From a virus: a stretch of DNA of 51,019 nucleotides. The stretch is from IMG/VR virus record IMGVR_UViG_3300037264_001118, positions 1 through 51,019 of that record; one strand, 5' to 3'. Shown here in pieces: positions 24,359 through 29,959 of the stretch; the stretch's first letter is position 1; each line of letters starts with the position of its first letter. A model generated the notes under the pieces. That model ran no database searches, was not told where the DNA came from, and was given only the letters and a program-made list of their open reading frames with translations. Position numbers and translations under genes: made by a program.

Positions 24359-24392
24359 TTGACTTTATGCCATAAAAGGATACGATTTAGGT
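24359..24392 (+). promoter_or_regulatory. cassette 3 promoter with palindromic operator
   Basis: TTGACT (24359-24364), 16-base spacer, TACGAT (24381-24386). TTTATGCCATAAA at 24364-24376. ATG 24393 follows the -10 box by 6 bases, as in cassettes 1 and 2. Confidence 0.8.
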
Positions 24393-24785
24393 ATGAAGAA
24401 CCACGCGGCGGGCCTTTCGCGCGCCGGGGTTTCTTCGATGAAGGGTTCCACCATGATGCACGGAAACGAACTTCCCATCCGGCGGACGATCTACGTTAAG
24501 CCCTGCCCCGACTTCGTGGCGGCGGTTGTGAACATGGAAGCCCGCATCAAGCAAGGCGCGAAGACCCCCCGGACTTGCGCCGAAGTCCGCAAGTTCGTGG
24601 GCGAGTTCGGCGGCATCAAGGAATGGACCTTGCGCCGACACCCCACGGGTTACTTTTACGTGACGGGGTACGAAGCGGACGGCAAGCCCTTTTCCACGTC
24701 CAGCATTTGCATTCATGCGCTACGTCAAACCACGTTGGCGGACTGGCGCGAAATCGTGGAACGGAACATCGTGGAAGCCCTTTAG
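24393..24785 (+). CDS. cassette 3 protein, unknown
   Basis: ATG 24453 with GAAGGG upstream gives a 110-residue protein; ATG 24393 at the predicted +1 adds 20 in-frame residues ending GVSSMKGSTM. The main protein is a small alpha/beta protein (IRRTIYVKPCPDFVAAVVNMEA, GYFYVTGYEADGKPFSTS). No family recognised, and it is not related to the cassette 1 or 2 bodies. A second gene follows after 12 bases. Confidence 0.65.
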   Translation: MKNHAAGLSRAGVSSMKGSTMMHGNELPIRRTIYVKPCPDFVAAVVNMEARIKQGAKTPRTCAEVRKFVGEFGGIKEWTLRRHPTGYFYVTGYEADGKPFSTSSICIHALRQTTLADWREIVERNIVEAL

Positions 24786-24797
24786 GGAGGAATGGAC

Positions 24798-25196
24798 ATG
24801 GACAAGATGGAAAAGGGCGGCTTGGTCCGGGTCAAGGCTGGTCGGCTGGCTGGCCGGGAAGCCACGGTCTATTGGGTGTCCGGCGACGGCTCCCGCATCG
24901 GCGCGAAGTTCGGACACGCGACGGCGGCGGACGGCCCCAAGTTCCTTGACACTATGTTTTGGTTCAGCATGGCGGACGTGGAAGCCGTGTCTTGGGGCTA
25001 CGAACGCGACGGCATGGAGGAAGTCCACCGTTGCGCGCGTTGCGCCGGAACGGGCGCGTTCATTACGTGCGTGGTCAACGGCCAGCCGTCCGGCCCCGGC
25101 GGGTCGTGCTTCCGTTGCGGCGGCAAGGGCCGCGTGAACGGGGAAGACCGGGAACGGAATTGGGGCTTTGATATGTTCGGTCGGAGGGTCCGCTAG
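24798..25196 (+). CDS. DnaJ-type zinc finger protein
   Basis: A 132-residue protein; ATG 24798 is 7 bases after GGAGG (ATG 24792 is too close). The N-terminus resembles a KOW/SH3-like barrel (GGLVRVKAGRLAGREATVYWVSGDG). The C-terminus has two CxxCxGxG motifs, CARCAGTG and CFRCGGKG, as in the DnaJ cysteine-rich domain, separated by about 20 residues. One zinc is likely. No J domain is present. Role unknown; last gene of cassette 3, whose downstream end runs into the tandem operator cluster. Confidence 0.7.
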   Translation: MDKMEKGGLVRVKAGRLAGREATVYWVSGDGSRIGAKFGHATAADGPKFLDTMFWFSMADVEAVSWGYERDGMEEVHRCARCAGTGAFITCVVNGQPSGPGGSCFRCGGKGRVNGEDRERNWGFDMFGRRVR

Positions 25197-25198
25197 AC

Positions 25199-25249
25199 TT
25201 TATGCCATAACGTCCCTTTATGCCGTAAAGTGTAAACGCTTTACGTAAA
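25199..25249 (+). promoter_or_regulatory. tandem operator cluster
   Basis: Three operator-like sites in 51 bases: TTTATGCCATAAC (25199-25211), TTTATGCCGTAAA (25217-25229) and TTTACGTAAA (25240-25249), spaced about 18-23 bases apart. They resemble the cassette operators with one or two changes. TAGACT at 25194 could be a relic -35 box, but there is no good -10 box in register. Confidence 0.6.
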
Positions 25250-25282
25250 TTGTCACAACCGAACCCCGATTCCCAATCGGAA

Positions 25283-25310
25283 TTGGCTTGGCATGGCGTT
25301 TGCGTGTAGT
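25283..25310 (+). promoter_or_regulatory. predicted promoter for metalloprotease/tRNA unit
   Basis: TTGGCT (25283-25288), 16-base spacer, TGTAGT (25305-25310). A palindrome CCGATT-CCC-AATCGG (25265-25279) abuts its 5' side. A boxA-like site follows 13 bases after the -10 box. Confidence 0.5.
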
Positions 25311-25323
25311 ACCGTGGTTGTTG

Positions 25324-25334
25324 GTTCTTTGAAA
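25324..25334 (+). promoter_or_regulatory. boxA-like signal
   Basis: GTTCTTTGAAA, shared with 8194-8204, in the predicted leader just upstream of the GGAGGAAAGG ribosome site at 25343. Confidence 0.45.
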
Positions 25335-25356
25335 TTCTGTTTGGAGGAAAGGCGCA

Positions 25357-25875
25357 ATGTCTGATCCACAACGGCGGCGGGTCTACGCGGCGGAAAAGTA
25401 CATCCCCCAAGGGCGCACGTTGGCGGAAGTCCCCGACGTTCAAGCCTACGTTGATAGGCTGGTCCGTGAACCGTGGTTCCGGTATTACTGGAAGCTGAAC
25501 CGAATCACGGTCAAGGACGGGCGGCGGCGGTCTTCGGGCTATGCGAACAGTTGGGGCGACGTTATCGGGCTCCCCCGGTCAACCCGGTTTGAACGGTACG
25601 TCTTGCACGAAGTCGCCCATTTGGTGTCCGTGGGGGACAACCACGGCCCCCGGTACTGTCGGAACTTCGTCCGGCTGGTTGATGGGGTGTTCGGGCGGCA
25701 TACCGCTATGCTGTTGGAAGGGGCCTTCCGTGGGAAGGGGTGCGAATTCGCCCCCGAAACGGTGACGGCCAAGGACGCCGGGGCTAGGCTTCAGGAGCCC
25801 GCCAAGGCGGTTCCTAGGCCCGAAGTCCGGGCGGCTGGCCCCAAGTGCTGTCCGACGTGCAAGCGCGCGTTGTAG
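25357..25875 (+). CDS. zinc metallopeptidase-like protein (HExxH)
   Basis: A 172-residue protein with GGAGGAAAGG upstream. HEVAH at residues 84-88 with His96 in DNHGP gives a HExxH...H zinc site, as in the small putative metallohydrolases found in actinobacteria and their phages (TIGR04338-like) and distantly SprT-like proteins. The N-terminal 80 residues are a small alpha/beta region. A C-terminal tail has CCPTCKRAL. Target unknown; it could cut host or phage proteins. Confidence 0.75.
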   Translation: MSDPQRRRVYAAEKYIPQGRTLAEVPDVQAYVDRLVREPWFRYYWKLNRITVKDGRRRSSGYANSWGDVIGLPRSTRFERYVLHEVAHLVSVGDNHGPRYCRNFVRLVDGVFGRHTAMLLEGAFRGKGCEFAPETVTAKDAGARLQEPAKAVPRPEVRAAGPKCCPTCKRAL

Positions 25876-25903
25876 GGCCTTAGAGGGGGTGGGGAAAGGG
25901 CTA

Positions 25904-25932
25904 GGGGGTTCGACTCCCCTTAGCCCCGGTAA
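25904..25932 (+). other. tRNA T-arm/acceptor minihelix
   Basis: GGGCTA directly followed by a T-arm-like hairpin (GGGGG, loop TTCGACT, CCCCT) and TAGCCC. Together they form a 11-12-bp acceptor-plus-T-arm minihelix without D or anticodon arms. It lies 10-12 bases before the next tRNA-like gene. It may be a degenerate tRNA or a small structured RNA/tRNA mimic. Confidence 0.5.
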
Positions 25933-25941
25933 TATTCGCAA

Positions 25942-26012
25942 GGGCCTAGTTTGGTAGCATCGTCGGGACGTGGAACCCGGCGATTGGGGTTCAATCCCCC
26001 ATAGGTCCACCA
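25942..26012 (+). tRNA. atypical tRNA (anticodon uncertain)
   Basis: Acceptor GGGCCTA/TAGGTCC with A discriminator and encoded CCA; T arm TGGGG-TTCAATC-CCCCA is sound. The anticodon stem TCGGG/CCCGG closes an 8-base loop, ACGTGGAA, instead of 7, and the D arm is about 5 bases shorter than normal though it keeps TTGGTAG. The anticodon could be GTG (His) or GGA (Ser), and neither fits all identity features. It may be degenerate or specialised. Confidence 0.6.
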
Positions 26013-26039
26013 ATCTTATTTGGGTCAATCGGATTTGGA

Positions 26040-26073
26040 TTGACTTTATGGCATGGTGGGATAGAATCCTAGT
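26040..26073 (+). promoter_or_regulatory. divergent cassette-type promoter
   Basis: TTGACT (26040-26045), 16-base spacer, TAGAAT (26062-26067). The spacer begins TTTATGGCATGG, half of the palindrome found in cassettes 1-3. In-frame GTG codons at 26072 and 26075 lie 4 and 7 bases after the -10 box. Confidence 0.65.
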
Positions 26074-26116
26074 GGTGATTGACGAAGGACGGACCCTTTT
26101 TTATGGAGGAAAGCGC

Positions 26117-27049
26117 ATGGAAACCCGGAACGATGTTCACGCGCCAAGCCGGATCAACCCCGCCGATTATGAATACGTCGCGCAAGAGCATGTCAAATCC
26201 GAAGGCTTCGGGGGCTGTTTCTTCATGCTTCAGGAACGTAAGGTCTTCGAAATGCACAAGGCCAAGACGGGCGGCAACTGGTCCCACCACGCCCACGGCG
26301 GCAACTGCATGATTTGCGGATCGGTCAACGCTCTTTACACGGTGATTTATTACCACGCCCCGACCAATTCCTACATTCGCACGGGGCAAGATTGCGCGTC
26401 GAAGTTCGACACGGAACACGCGGACGCTTTCCGCATCTTCCGCGAAGCGTCCTTGGCCGCGACCCACGCGAAGGCGGGCAAGGCCAAGGCCCAAGGGCTG
26501 TTGAACGAACGCGGCTTGGGGGCCGCGTGGACGATTTATACCCTTATGGAAGAACTGAACCCCGAAGGCCCGCGCGTCCCGTGGGAAGAAACCACGATTA
26601 CCAACATTGTTGGGAAGCTGGTCAAGTACGGGTCGGCGTCCGACAAGCAATTTGATTTCGTCGGGGTGCTGTTGGGTAAGATCAACAACCGCGCGGCGTT
26701 GGCGGCGAAGAAGGCGGCGGACACGGCCCATATCAAGGATTGCCCCGAAGGTCGGATCGTCATTCGGGGCCGGGTTCTCACGGTCAAGCATCAAGAATCC
26801 GCTTTCAACGTGGACGGCATTTATAAAATGCTGGTCCAGCACGGGGACGGCTGGAAGGTTTGGGGCTCCGTGCCTAGCGCGCTGAACGTGGGCCGGGGCG
26901 ACGTGGTGGAGTTCAAGGGGACCGTGGAGCGGAGCAAGGACGACCCCAAGTTTGGCTTCTTCAAGCGTCCGGCTTGCGCGTCCGTGGTGGAAGCGGCCCC
27001 GGCTCCGGTTGCGGCGGCGGTTGTGGAAGGGGTGTCCAGCAATGGCTAA
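26117..27049 (+). CDS. conserved-type phage protein with Cys motif and OB-like end
   Basis: A 310-residue protein from ATG 26117 (GGAGGAAAG upstream); GTG 26075 at the predicted +1 is in frame and would add 14 residues. The first half has GGNCMICGS and TGQDCASKF, Cys motifs of the kind seen in phage proteins with a partial zinc site. Residues ~225-290 look like an OB-type beta barrel (GRIVIRGRVLTVKHQES, GWKVWGSVPSALNVGRGDVVEFKGTV). Nucleic-acid binding is plausible. It overlaps the next gene by 8 bases. Confidence 0.7.
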   Translation: METRNDVHAPSRINPADYEYVAQEHVKSEGFGGCFFMLQERKVFEMHKAKTGGNWSHHAHGGNCMICGSVNALYTVIYYHAPTNSYIRTGQDCASKFDTEHADAFRIFREASLAATHAKAGKAKAQGLLNERGLGAAWTIYTLMEELNPEGPRVPWEETTITNIVGKLVKYGSASDKQFDFVGVLLGKINNRAALAAKKAADTAHIKDCPEGRIVIRGRVLTVKHQESAFNVDGIYKMLVQHGDGWKVWGSVPSALNVGRGDVVEFKGTVERSKDDPKFGFFKRPACASVVEAAPAPVAAAVVEGVSSNG

Positions 27050-27392
27050 ATCCCGAATCGAATTCGTGGCGGTCGTGGGGTCCGGCAACTTCCCTTGGGA
27101 CGGGCTCCGGTACGACTTCAGTTCCCCGGCGTCGGAGTTGGACACGCATAACATTATCGGCCCGGAACGCGGGTCGGACGCTTGGCTAGAAACCCGCGTT
27201 GTGGTCGTCAAGCGGATCGTCGCGCGGGACGTTGTGGGCGGGGACTGGACGCCCGCGCGTTGGGAGTCCTTCGGCTGGCGAATGGTTTTCGGCGGAACCA
27301 AAAACGGCTTCGACAACGAACACGACGCGCGCCGGGCGGGGGGTTTTCACGCGACCATGGAAACCATGAAAGCGAAAGGGTCGAAGTCGTGA
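27042..27392 (+). CDS. small hypothetical protein
   Basis: A 116-residue protein overlapping its neighbours on both sides (8 bases upstream, 4 bases downstream). It has a beta-like core (RIEFVAVVGSGNFPWDGLRYDF, TRVVVVKRIVARDVV) and a Gly/Arg-rich C-terminus. No family recognised. Confidence 0.65.
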   Translation: MAKSRIEFVAVVGSGNFPWDGLRYDFSSPASELDTHNIIGPERGSDAWLETRVVVVKRIVARDVVGGDWTPARWESFGWRMVFGGTKNGFDNEHDARRAGGFHATMETMKAKGSKS

Positions 27393-27667
27393 TACCCGAA
27401 GAACTGGAAGCCTTGGTCCAAGGGGCCTTGTACCGCCCGAAACGGCGGTTCGTCGGAGTTCGCGGGAAAGTTTACCGCCACGCTTGCCGCGCGGAGATAT
27501 CCCGCCCCCTGTCGTGGGCCGTGTCCAATCAATGTTCGAACCGGATTACCCACAAGATCGGCGGGCGGGGATTCTGCAAGGTCCATTACGACCAGATTCT
27601 AAACGCTTACAAGGTTTCGCTTGTGCTGTTGGCCGAAGCCTATTCGTCCTTCGAAGTCGATTATTAG
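27389..27667 (+). CDS. small Cys/His protein
   Basis: A 92-residue protein from GTG 27389, a GTGA overlap with the previous stop. CRAE...NQCSN...GFCKVHY could hold one zinc, an arrangement like that of the protein at 23375. The N-terminus is basic (RPKRRFVGVRGKVYRHA). The open frame extends upstream to 27182, but that part is a shadow of the preceding gene. Confidence 0.6.
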   Translation: MIPEELEALVQGALYRPKRRFVGVRGKVYRHACRAEISRPLSWAVSNQCSNRITHKIGGRGFCKVHYDQILNAYKVSLVLLAEAYSSFEVDY

Positions 27668-27679
27668 GGAGCAACCGCC

Positions 27680-27841
27680 ATGCTTTGCGTGAACGTCAAT
27701 TGCACCACGGGCAAGGGCAAGCGGAAGGGGCGGCGGGCTACCTTCAGGAAGGCGAAGCCTTGGGCCAAATACTGTTCGCCCGCTTGCGGGTACGCCGTCC
27801 GGCAACTGGCCTATTATCATCGTGCGGCGAAGAATGGCTAA
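27680..27841 (+). CDS. 53-residue zinc-ribbon-like protein
   Basis: A 53-residue protein: MLCVNVNC near the start and YCSPACGYAV later give four cysteines, with a strongly basic middle (GKGKRKGRRATFRKAKPW) and a helical end YYHRAAKNG. CSxAC followed by a helix resembles small phage zinc ribbons such as those in viral recombination or DUF-type proteins. It overlaps the next gene by 8 bases. Confidence 0.6.
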   Translation: MLCVNVNCTTGKGKRKGRRATFRKAKPWAKYCSPACGYAVRQLAYYHRAAKNG

Positions 27842-28208
27842 GACCCGATACGGCGTCGAAGTCAAGACGACACGCAAGCCCGGGGGCCATGAGTGGTTCA
27901 AATGCCCCGACGTGTCCGGCGAGTCTCACCGTACCCCATGCCGCTTTTGCGACGGGGGCCTTGGTTGGTGTATCCGTTGCGACGGGGCCGAAATCGAATT
28001 GACCAAGACTTGCCCCGGGCGTAAGTTGACACGGGAGGAACGCGCGGCAATCACGGACGGGCGGCTTAACTTCGTCAACGGTCGTTGGATTCGAAAGACT
28101 GTTGGGGCGCGTGGCGGAACGGCATACGCGGCGGTTTCAAAAACCGTTGGGCTTAACGCCCGTGGGGGTTCGAATCCCCCCGCGCCCACCAAACAGAAAA
28201 GGGATTGA
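27834..28208 (+). CDS. Cys-rich protein whose frame runs through tRNA-Leu
   Basis: A 124-residue frame. The believable part is residues 1-90: CPDVSG...CRFCDGG..CIRCDG...CPGRKLT, a zinc-ribbon-like region, then a helix. From codon 91 the frame passes through the tRNA-Leu gene (28105-28191), so the last 30 residues are translated tRNA sequence, with stop TGA at 28206. If RNase P trims the tRNA, this mRNA loses its stop codon. Either the product is normally made before processing or the functional gene has lost its original stop. Confidence 0.6.
   Translation: MAKTRYGVEVKTTRKPGGHEWFKCPDVSGESHRTPCRFCDGGLGWCIRCDGAEIELTKTCPGRKLTREERAAITDGRLNFVNGRWIRKTVGARGGTAYAAVSKTVGLNARGGSNPPAPTKQKRD
28105..28191 (+). 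tRNA. tRNA-Leu (anticodon CAA)
   Basis: Type II tRNA with acceptor GGGCGCG/CGCGCCC, anticodon stem GCGGT/ACCGT with loop TTCAAAA giving CAA, a long variable arm (GGGC..GCCC), T arm GGGGG-TTCGAAT-CCCCC and encoded CCA. It reads TTG, a very common Leu codon in these genes. Confidence 0.93.
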
Positions 28209-28220
28209 TAGTAGGACCAT

Positions 28221-28296
28221 GGCCCCATCGTCTAGTGGACTAGGACGACGGCTTTTCAAGCCGTTAACCGGGGTTCGAATCCCCGTGGGGCTACCA
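28221..28296 (+). tRNA. tRNA-Glu (anticodon TTC)
   Basis: Acceptor GGCCCCA/TGGGGCT-type pairing, anticodon stem ACGGC/GCCGT with loop TTTTCAA giving TTC, T arm CGGGG-TTCGAAT-CCCCG, encoded CCA. It reads GAA, the preferred Glu codon here. Confidence 0.93.
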
Positions 28297-28317
28297 ATTA
28301 TTTTTGGAGGGTAAAGC

Positions 28318-28575
28318 ATGAACGAAGACCAGTTCCGCGCGGAGTTGTTAGCCCGGTTTGATTTGATGATCGAAGGGCTAAAGACGGTCGTTGGGTATCT
28401 CCATTGCATTGATGCGAAGTTGCATGGGGCGATTGTCCCCACCCCGGAACACAAGGACGCGGTTCCGGCCATGGCTGTTCGCGTCGTGCAGGGGAAGGAA
28501 GACAAGGCCCGGCGGTTCGTCGGACACGCCGACCCGCTCCCCGTTCCCGATCCGGGGAAGAAAGGGAAGGGCTAG
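28318..28575 (+). CDS. small hypothetical protein
   Basis: An 85-residue protein with GGAGGG upstream, 22 bases after tRNA-Glu. The first half is helical (NEDQFRAELLARFDLMIEGLKTVVGYLHCIDAKLHG), the rest is Pro/Lys-rich and ends KKGKG. No family recognised. Confidence 0.6.
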   Translation: MNEDQFRAELLARFDLMIEGLKTVVGYLHCIDAKLHGAIVPTPEHKDAVPAMAVRVVQGKEDKARRFVGHADPLPVPDPGKKGKG

Positions 28576-28578
28576 GCC

Positions 28579-28770
28579 GTGGACCTTCCCCCCGTTAATT
28601 GCCCGCTTTGCGGGAAGCGAACAACCGAATACTGTTCGACGCTGGCTTGCCGGGCGTGTCACAAGTCGTTGACCTTGGAGAAATGCCTAGACGACGCGGA
28701 CGCTTATTTCAGAAAGCGGGAACCGGAGTTGTGGGCCTTGAACCAAGCCCGTTTGAAGGGGAAAACCTAG
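28579..28770 (+). CDS. 63-residue zinc-finger-like protein
   Basis: A 63-residue protein from GTG 28579, 3 bases after the previous stop. CPLCGKRTTEYCSTLACRACH shows three Cys pairs, consistent with one zinc site; the C-terminal half is a charged helix. No family recognised. It is the last gene before the second AT-rich repeat. Confidence 0.6.
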   Translation: MDLPPVNCPLCGKRTTEYCSTLACRACHKSLTLEKCLDDADAYFRKREPELWALNQARLKGKT

Positions 28771-28914
28771 TCCTGCATGTCATTAGGGTAAGGGGTGTAT
28801 GGGGGTGGGTTGCTTCGTGTATAAATACATTTATTATTTAATATAATTACTATATTCCTTGACCCTTGATCCACCCCCCTATACCCTCCCCCTTTGTGAC
28901 ATGGGCATTTTAAT
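28771..28914 (+). repeat. AT-rich/pyrimidine repeat, right copy
   Basis: Same landmarks in the same order as 7996-8131: TCCTGCATGTCA, GCTTCGTGTA 46 bases later (45 in the left copy), an AT tract of about 37 bases at 28820-28857, a pyrimidine tract, CCCCCTTTG at 28888-28896 and ATGG..TTTTAAT. No gene lies inside. Confidence 0.7.
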
Positions 28915-28929
28915 AGGAAAGGAAATCGT

Positions 28930-29181
28930 ATGGCCCGGCCCAAAGGTTCTTCTTCGGTAGGGGTTGCCCTGCCTTGCGGTTGTTGCGCGACGGTCAATCC
29001 CAAAACGTATTGGAAGGTTCGTCGTATGCCCGCCGGGGCTAGGTTATGCTTGGTCCATAACCGCGTGTTCGTGTTGACGTGGCGCGAAGTATCGTTCAAG
29101 GACTTGGGGCGCATCGTGGAAGGGGCCAACCGTGGCGAAACCAAAAGGCGGGTCGTCGTGCGTCGGCCCGTTTCGTCTTGA
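28930..29181 (+). CDS. small hypothetical protein
   Basis: An 83-residue protein with AGGAAAGG upstream. It starts MARPKGSSSVGVALPCGCC, with further basic patches (KTYWKVRRM, ETKRRVVVRRP). The CGCC with a later Cys could bind metal. Its 3' end overlaps the next frame by 50 bases. Confidence 0.55.
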   Translation: MARPKGSSSVGVALPCGCCATVNPKTYWKVRRMPAGARLCLVHNRVFVLTWREVSFKDLGRIVEGANRGETKRRVVVRRPVSS

Positions 29182-29365
29182 GTTTATCGCGCACAAGGGC
29201 GGAAGCGACTTTAATACCCTGTTCCGTTGCCTTCAACCCGGATGCGGTAACAGGGTCCAAATCCCTTTGGCCCGGGACACGGGATACCCCACGCCCCCGC
29301 TTGGCCGCATGTACTGGCTACGGATGAAAGGGGACGAACTGGAAATCATGGAAGCCTATACCTAG
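29132..29365 (+). CDS. small hypothetical protein overlapping previous gene
   Basis: A 77-residue frame from GTG 29132, overlapping the preceding gene by 50 bases. It begins MAKPKGGSSCVGPFRLEF, similar in style to its neighbour's start, and has CLQPGCGN. After it lie about 110 bases without a gene before the TerS-like start. Confidence 0.5.
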   Translation: MAKPKGGSSCVGPFRLEFIAHKGGSDFNTLFRCLQPGCGNRVQIPLARDTGYPTPPLGRMYWLRMKGDELEIMEAYT

Positions 29366-29445
29366 TTAATGGCATGGTTGGGCAATCCCGACTAATAACC
29401 ACGGATGGGGGGTCCAAGGCCCTAAATCGCCGGAAATCACTTGCT

Positions 29446-29472
29446 TTGACGCCGACGCGCGCGCCATACTAG
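29446..29472 (+). promoter_or_regulatory. weak promoter candidate before TerS-like gene
   Basis: TTGACG (29446-29451), 15-base spacer, TACTAG (29467-29472). The ATG at 29477 is only 4 bases beyond and has no clear Shine-Dalgarno, so a leaderless message is possible. Weak evidence. Confidence 0.3.
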
Positions 29473-29476
29473 GGAT

Positions 29477-29953
29477 ATGGCTTCGTCCAACGCGGCCCGG
29501 CGGCTTCCTTCAGAGAAGGGGCCTACGGTTGTTGAGCAACCGAAGGAACAATCCCGCATAGCGAACTTGAAGGGGCATGGTTTCAAGCCGGGTCAATCGG
29601 GCAATCCCAACGGTAGACCCAAAGGGAGTACGACCCGGGAACTAATCGTCCGGTCCTTCTTCGATCTACTGCTACAAAAAGCCCACGGCGCGGACGTGCC
29701 TTACCTTGAAGTAATGATGCAAAAGGTAATGCAATCCGAACACTTGCTTTCAAAGTTCTTAGACAAGCTGTTGCCTAGCATGACCACGGACCAAACAAGT
29801 TTGGTTTTCAACAACTTCGAAAGCATATTGGCCCAAGTCAACGCGCAACGGTCGGCCTTGGGCGTCGTGCAATCCCCGCCCCCGCTCCCGGTCGTGGACA
29901 TGACCACGCCCGAACCGGAGTTGGAGCCCCTTACCCGTAAGGGAGGGGGATAG
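29477..29953 (+). CDS. DUF5681-type protein, putative terminase small subunit
   Basis: A 158-residue protein with FKPGQSGNPNGRPKGS at residues ~35-50, the DUF5681 signature often found in phage proteins located just before the terminase large subunit. A helical middle follows, then a Pro/Glu tail ending RKGGG. Placement 6 bases before the large subunit supports a small-subunit role in DNA recognition for packaging. Confidence 0.7.
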   Translation: MASSNAARRLPSEKGPTVVEQPKEQSRIANLKGHGFKPGQSGNPNGRPKGSTTRELIVRSFFDLLLQKAHGADVPYLEVMMQKVMQSEHLLSKFLDKLLPSMTTDQTSLVFNNFESILAQVNAQRSALGVVQSPPPLPVVDMTTPEPELEPLTRKGGG

Positions 29954-29959
29954 CGTTAA

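Noticed and set aside
24000-25250. CRISPR array suspected from repeated TTTATGCCATAAA
   Set aside because: Repeats are far apart, inside promoters, with genes between them; no spacer-repeat regularity.
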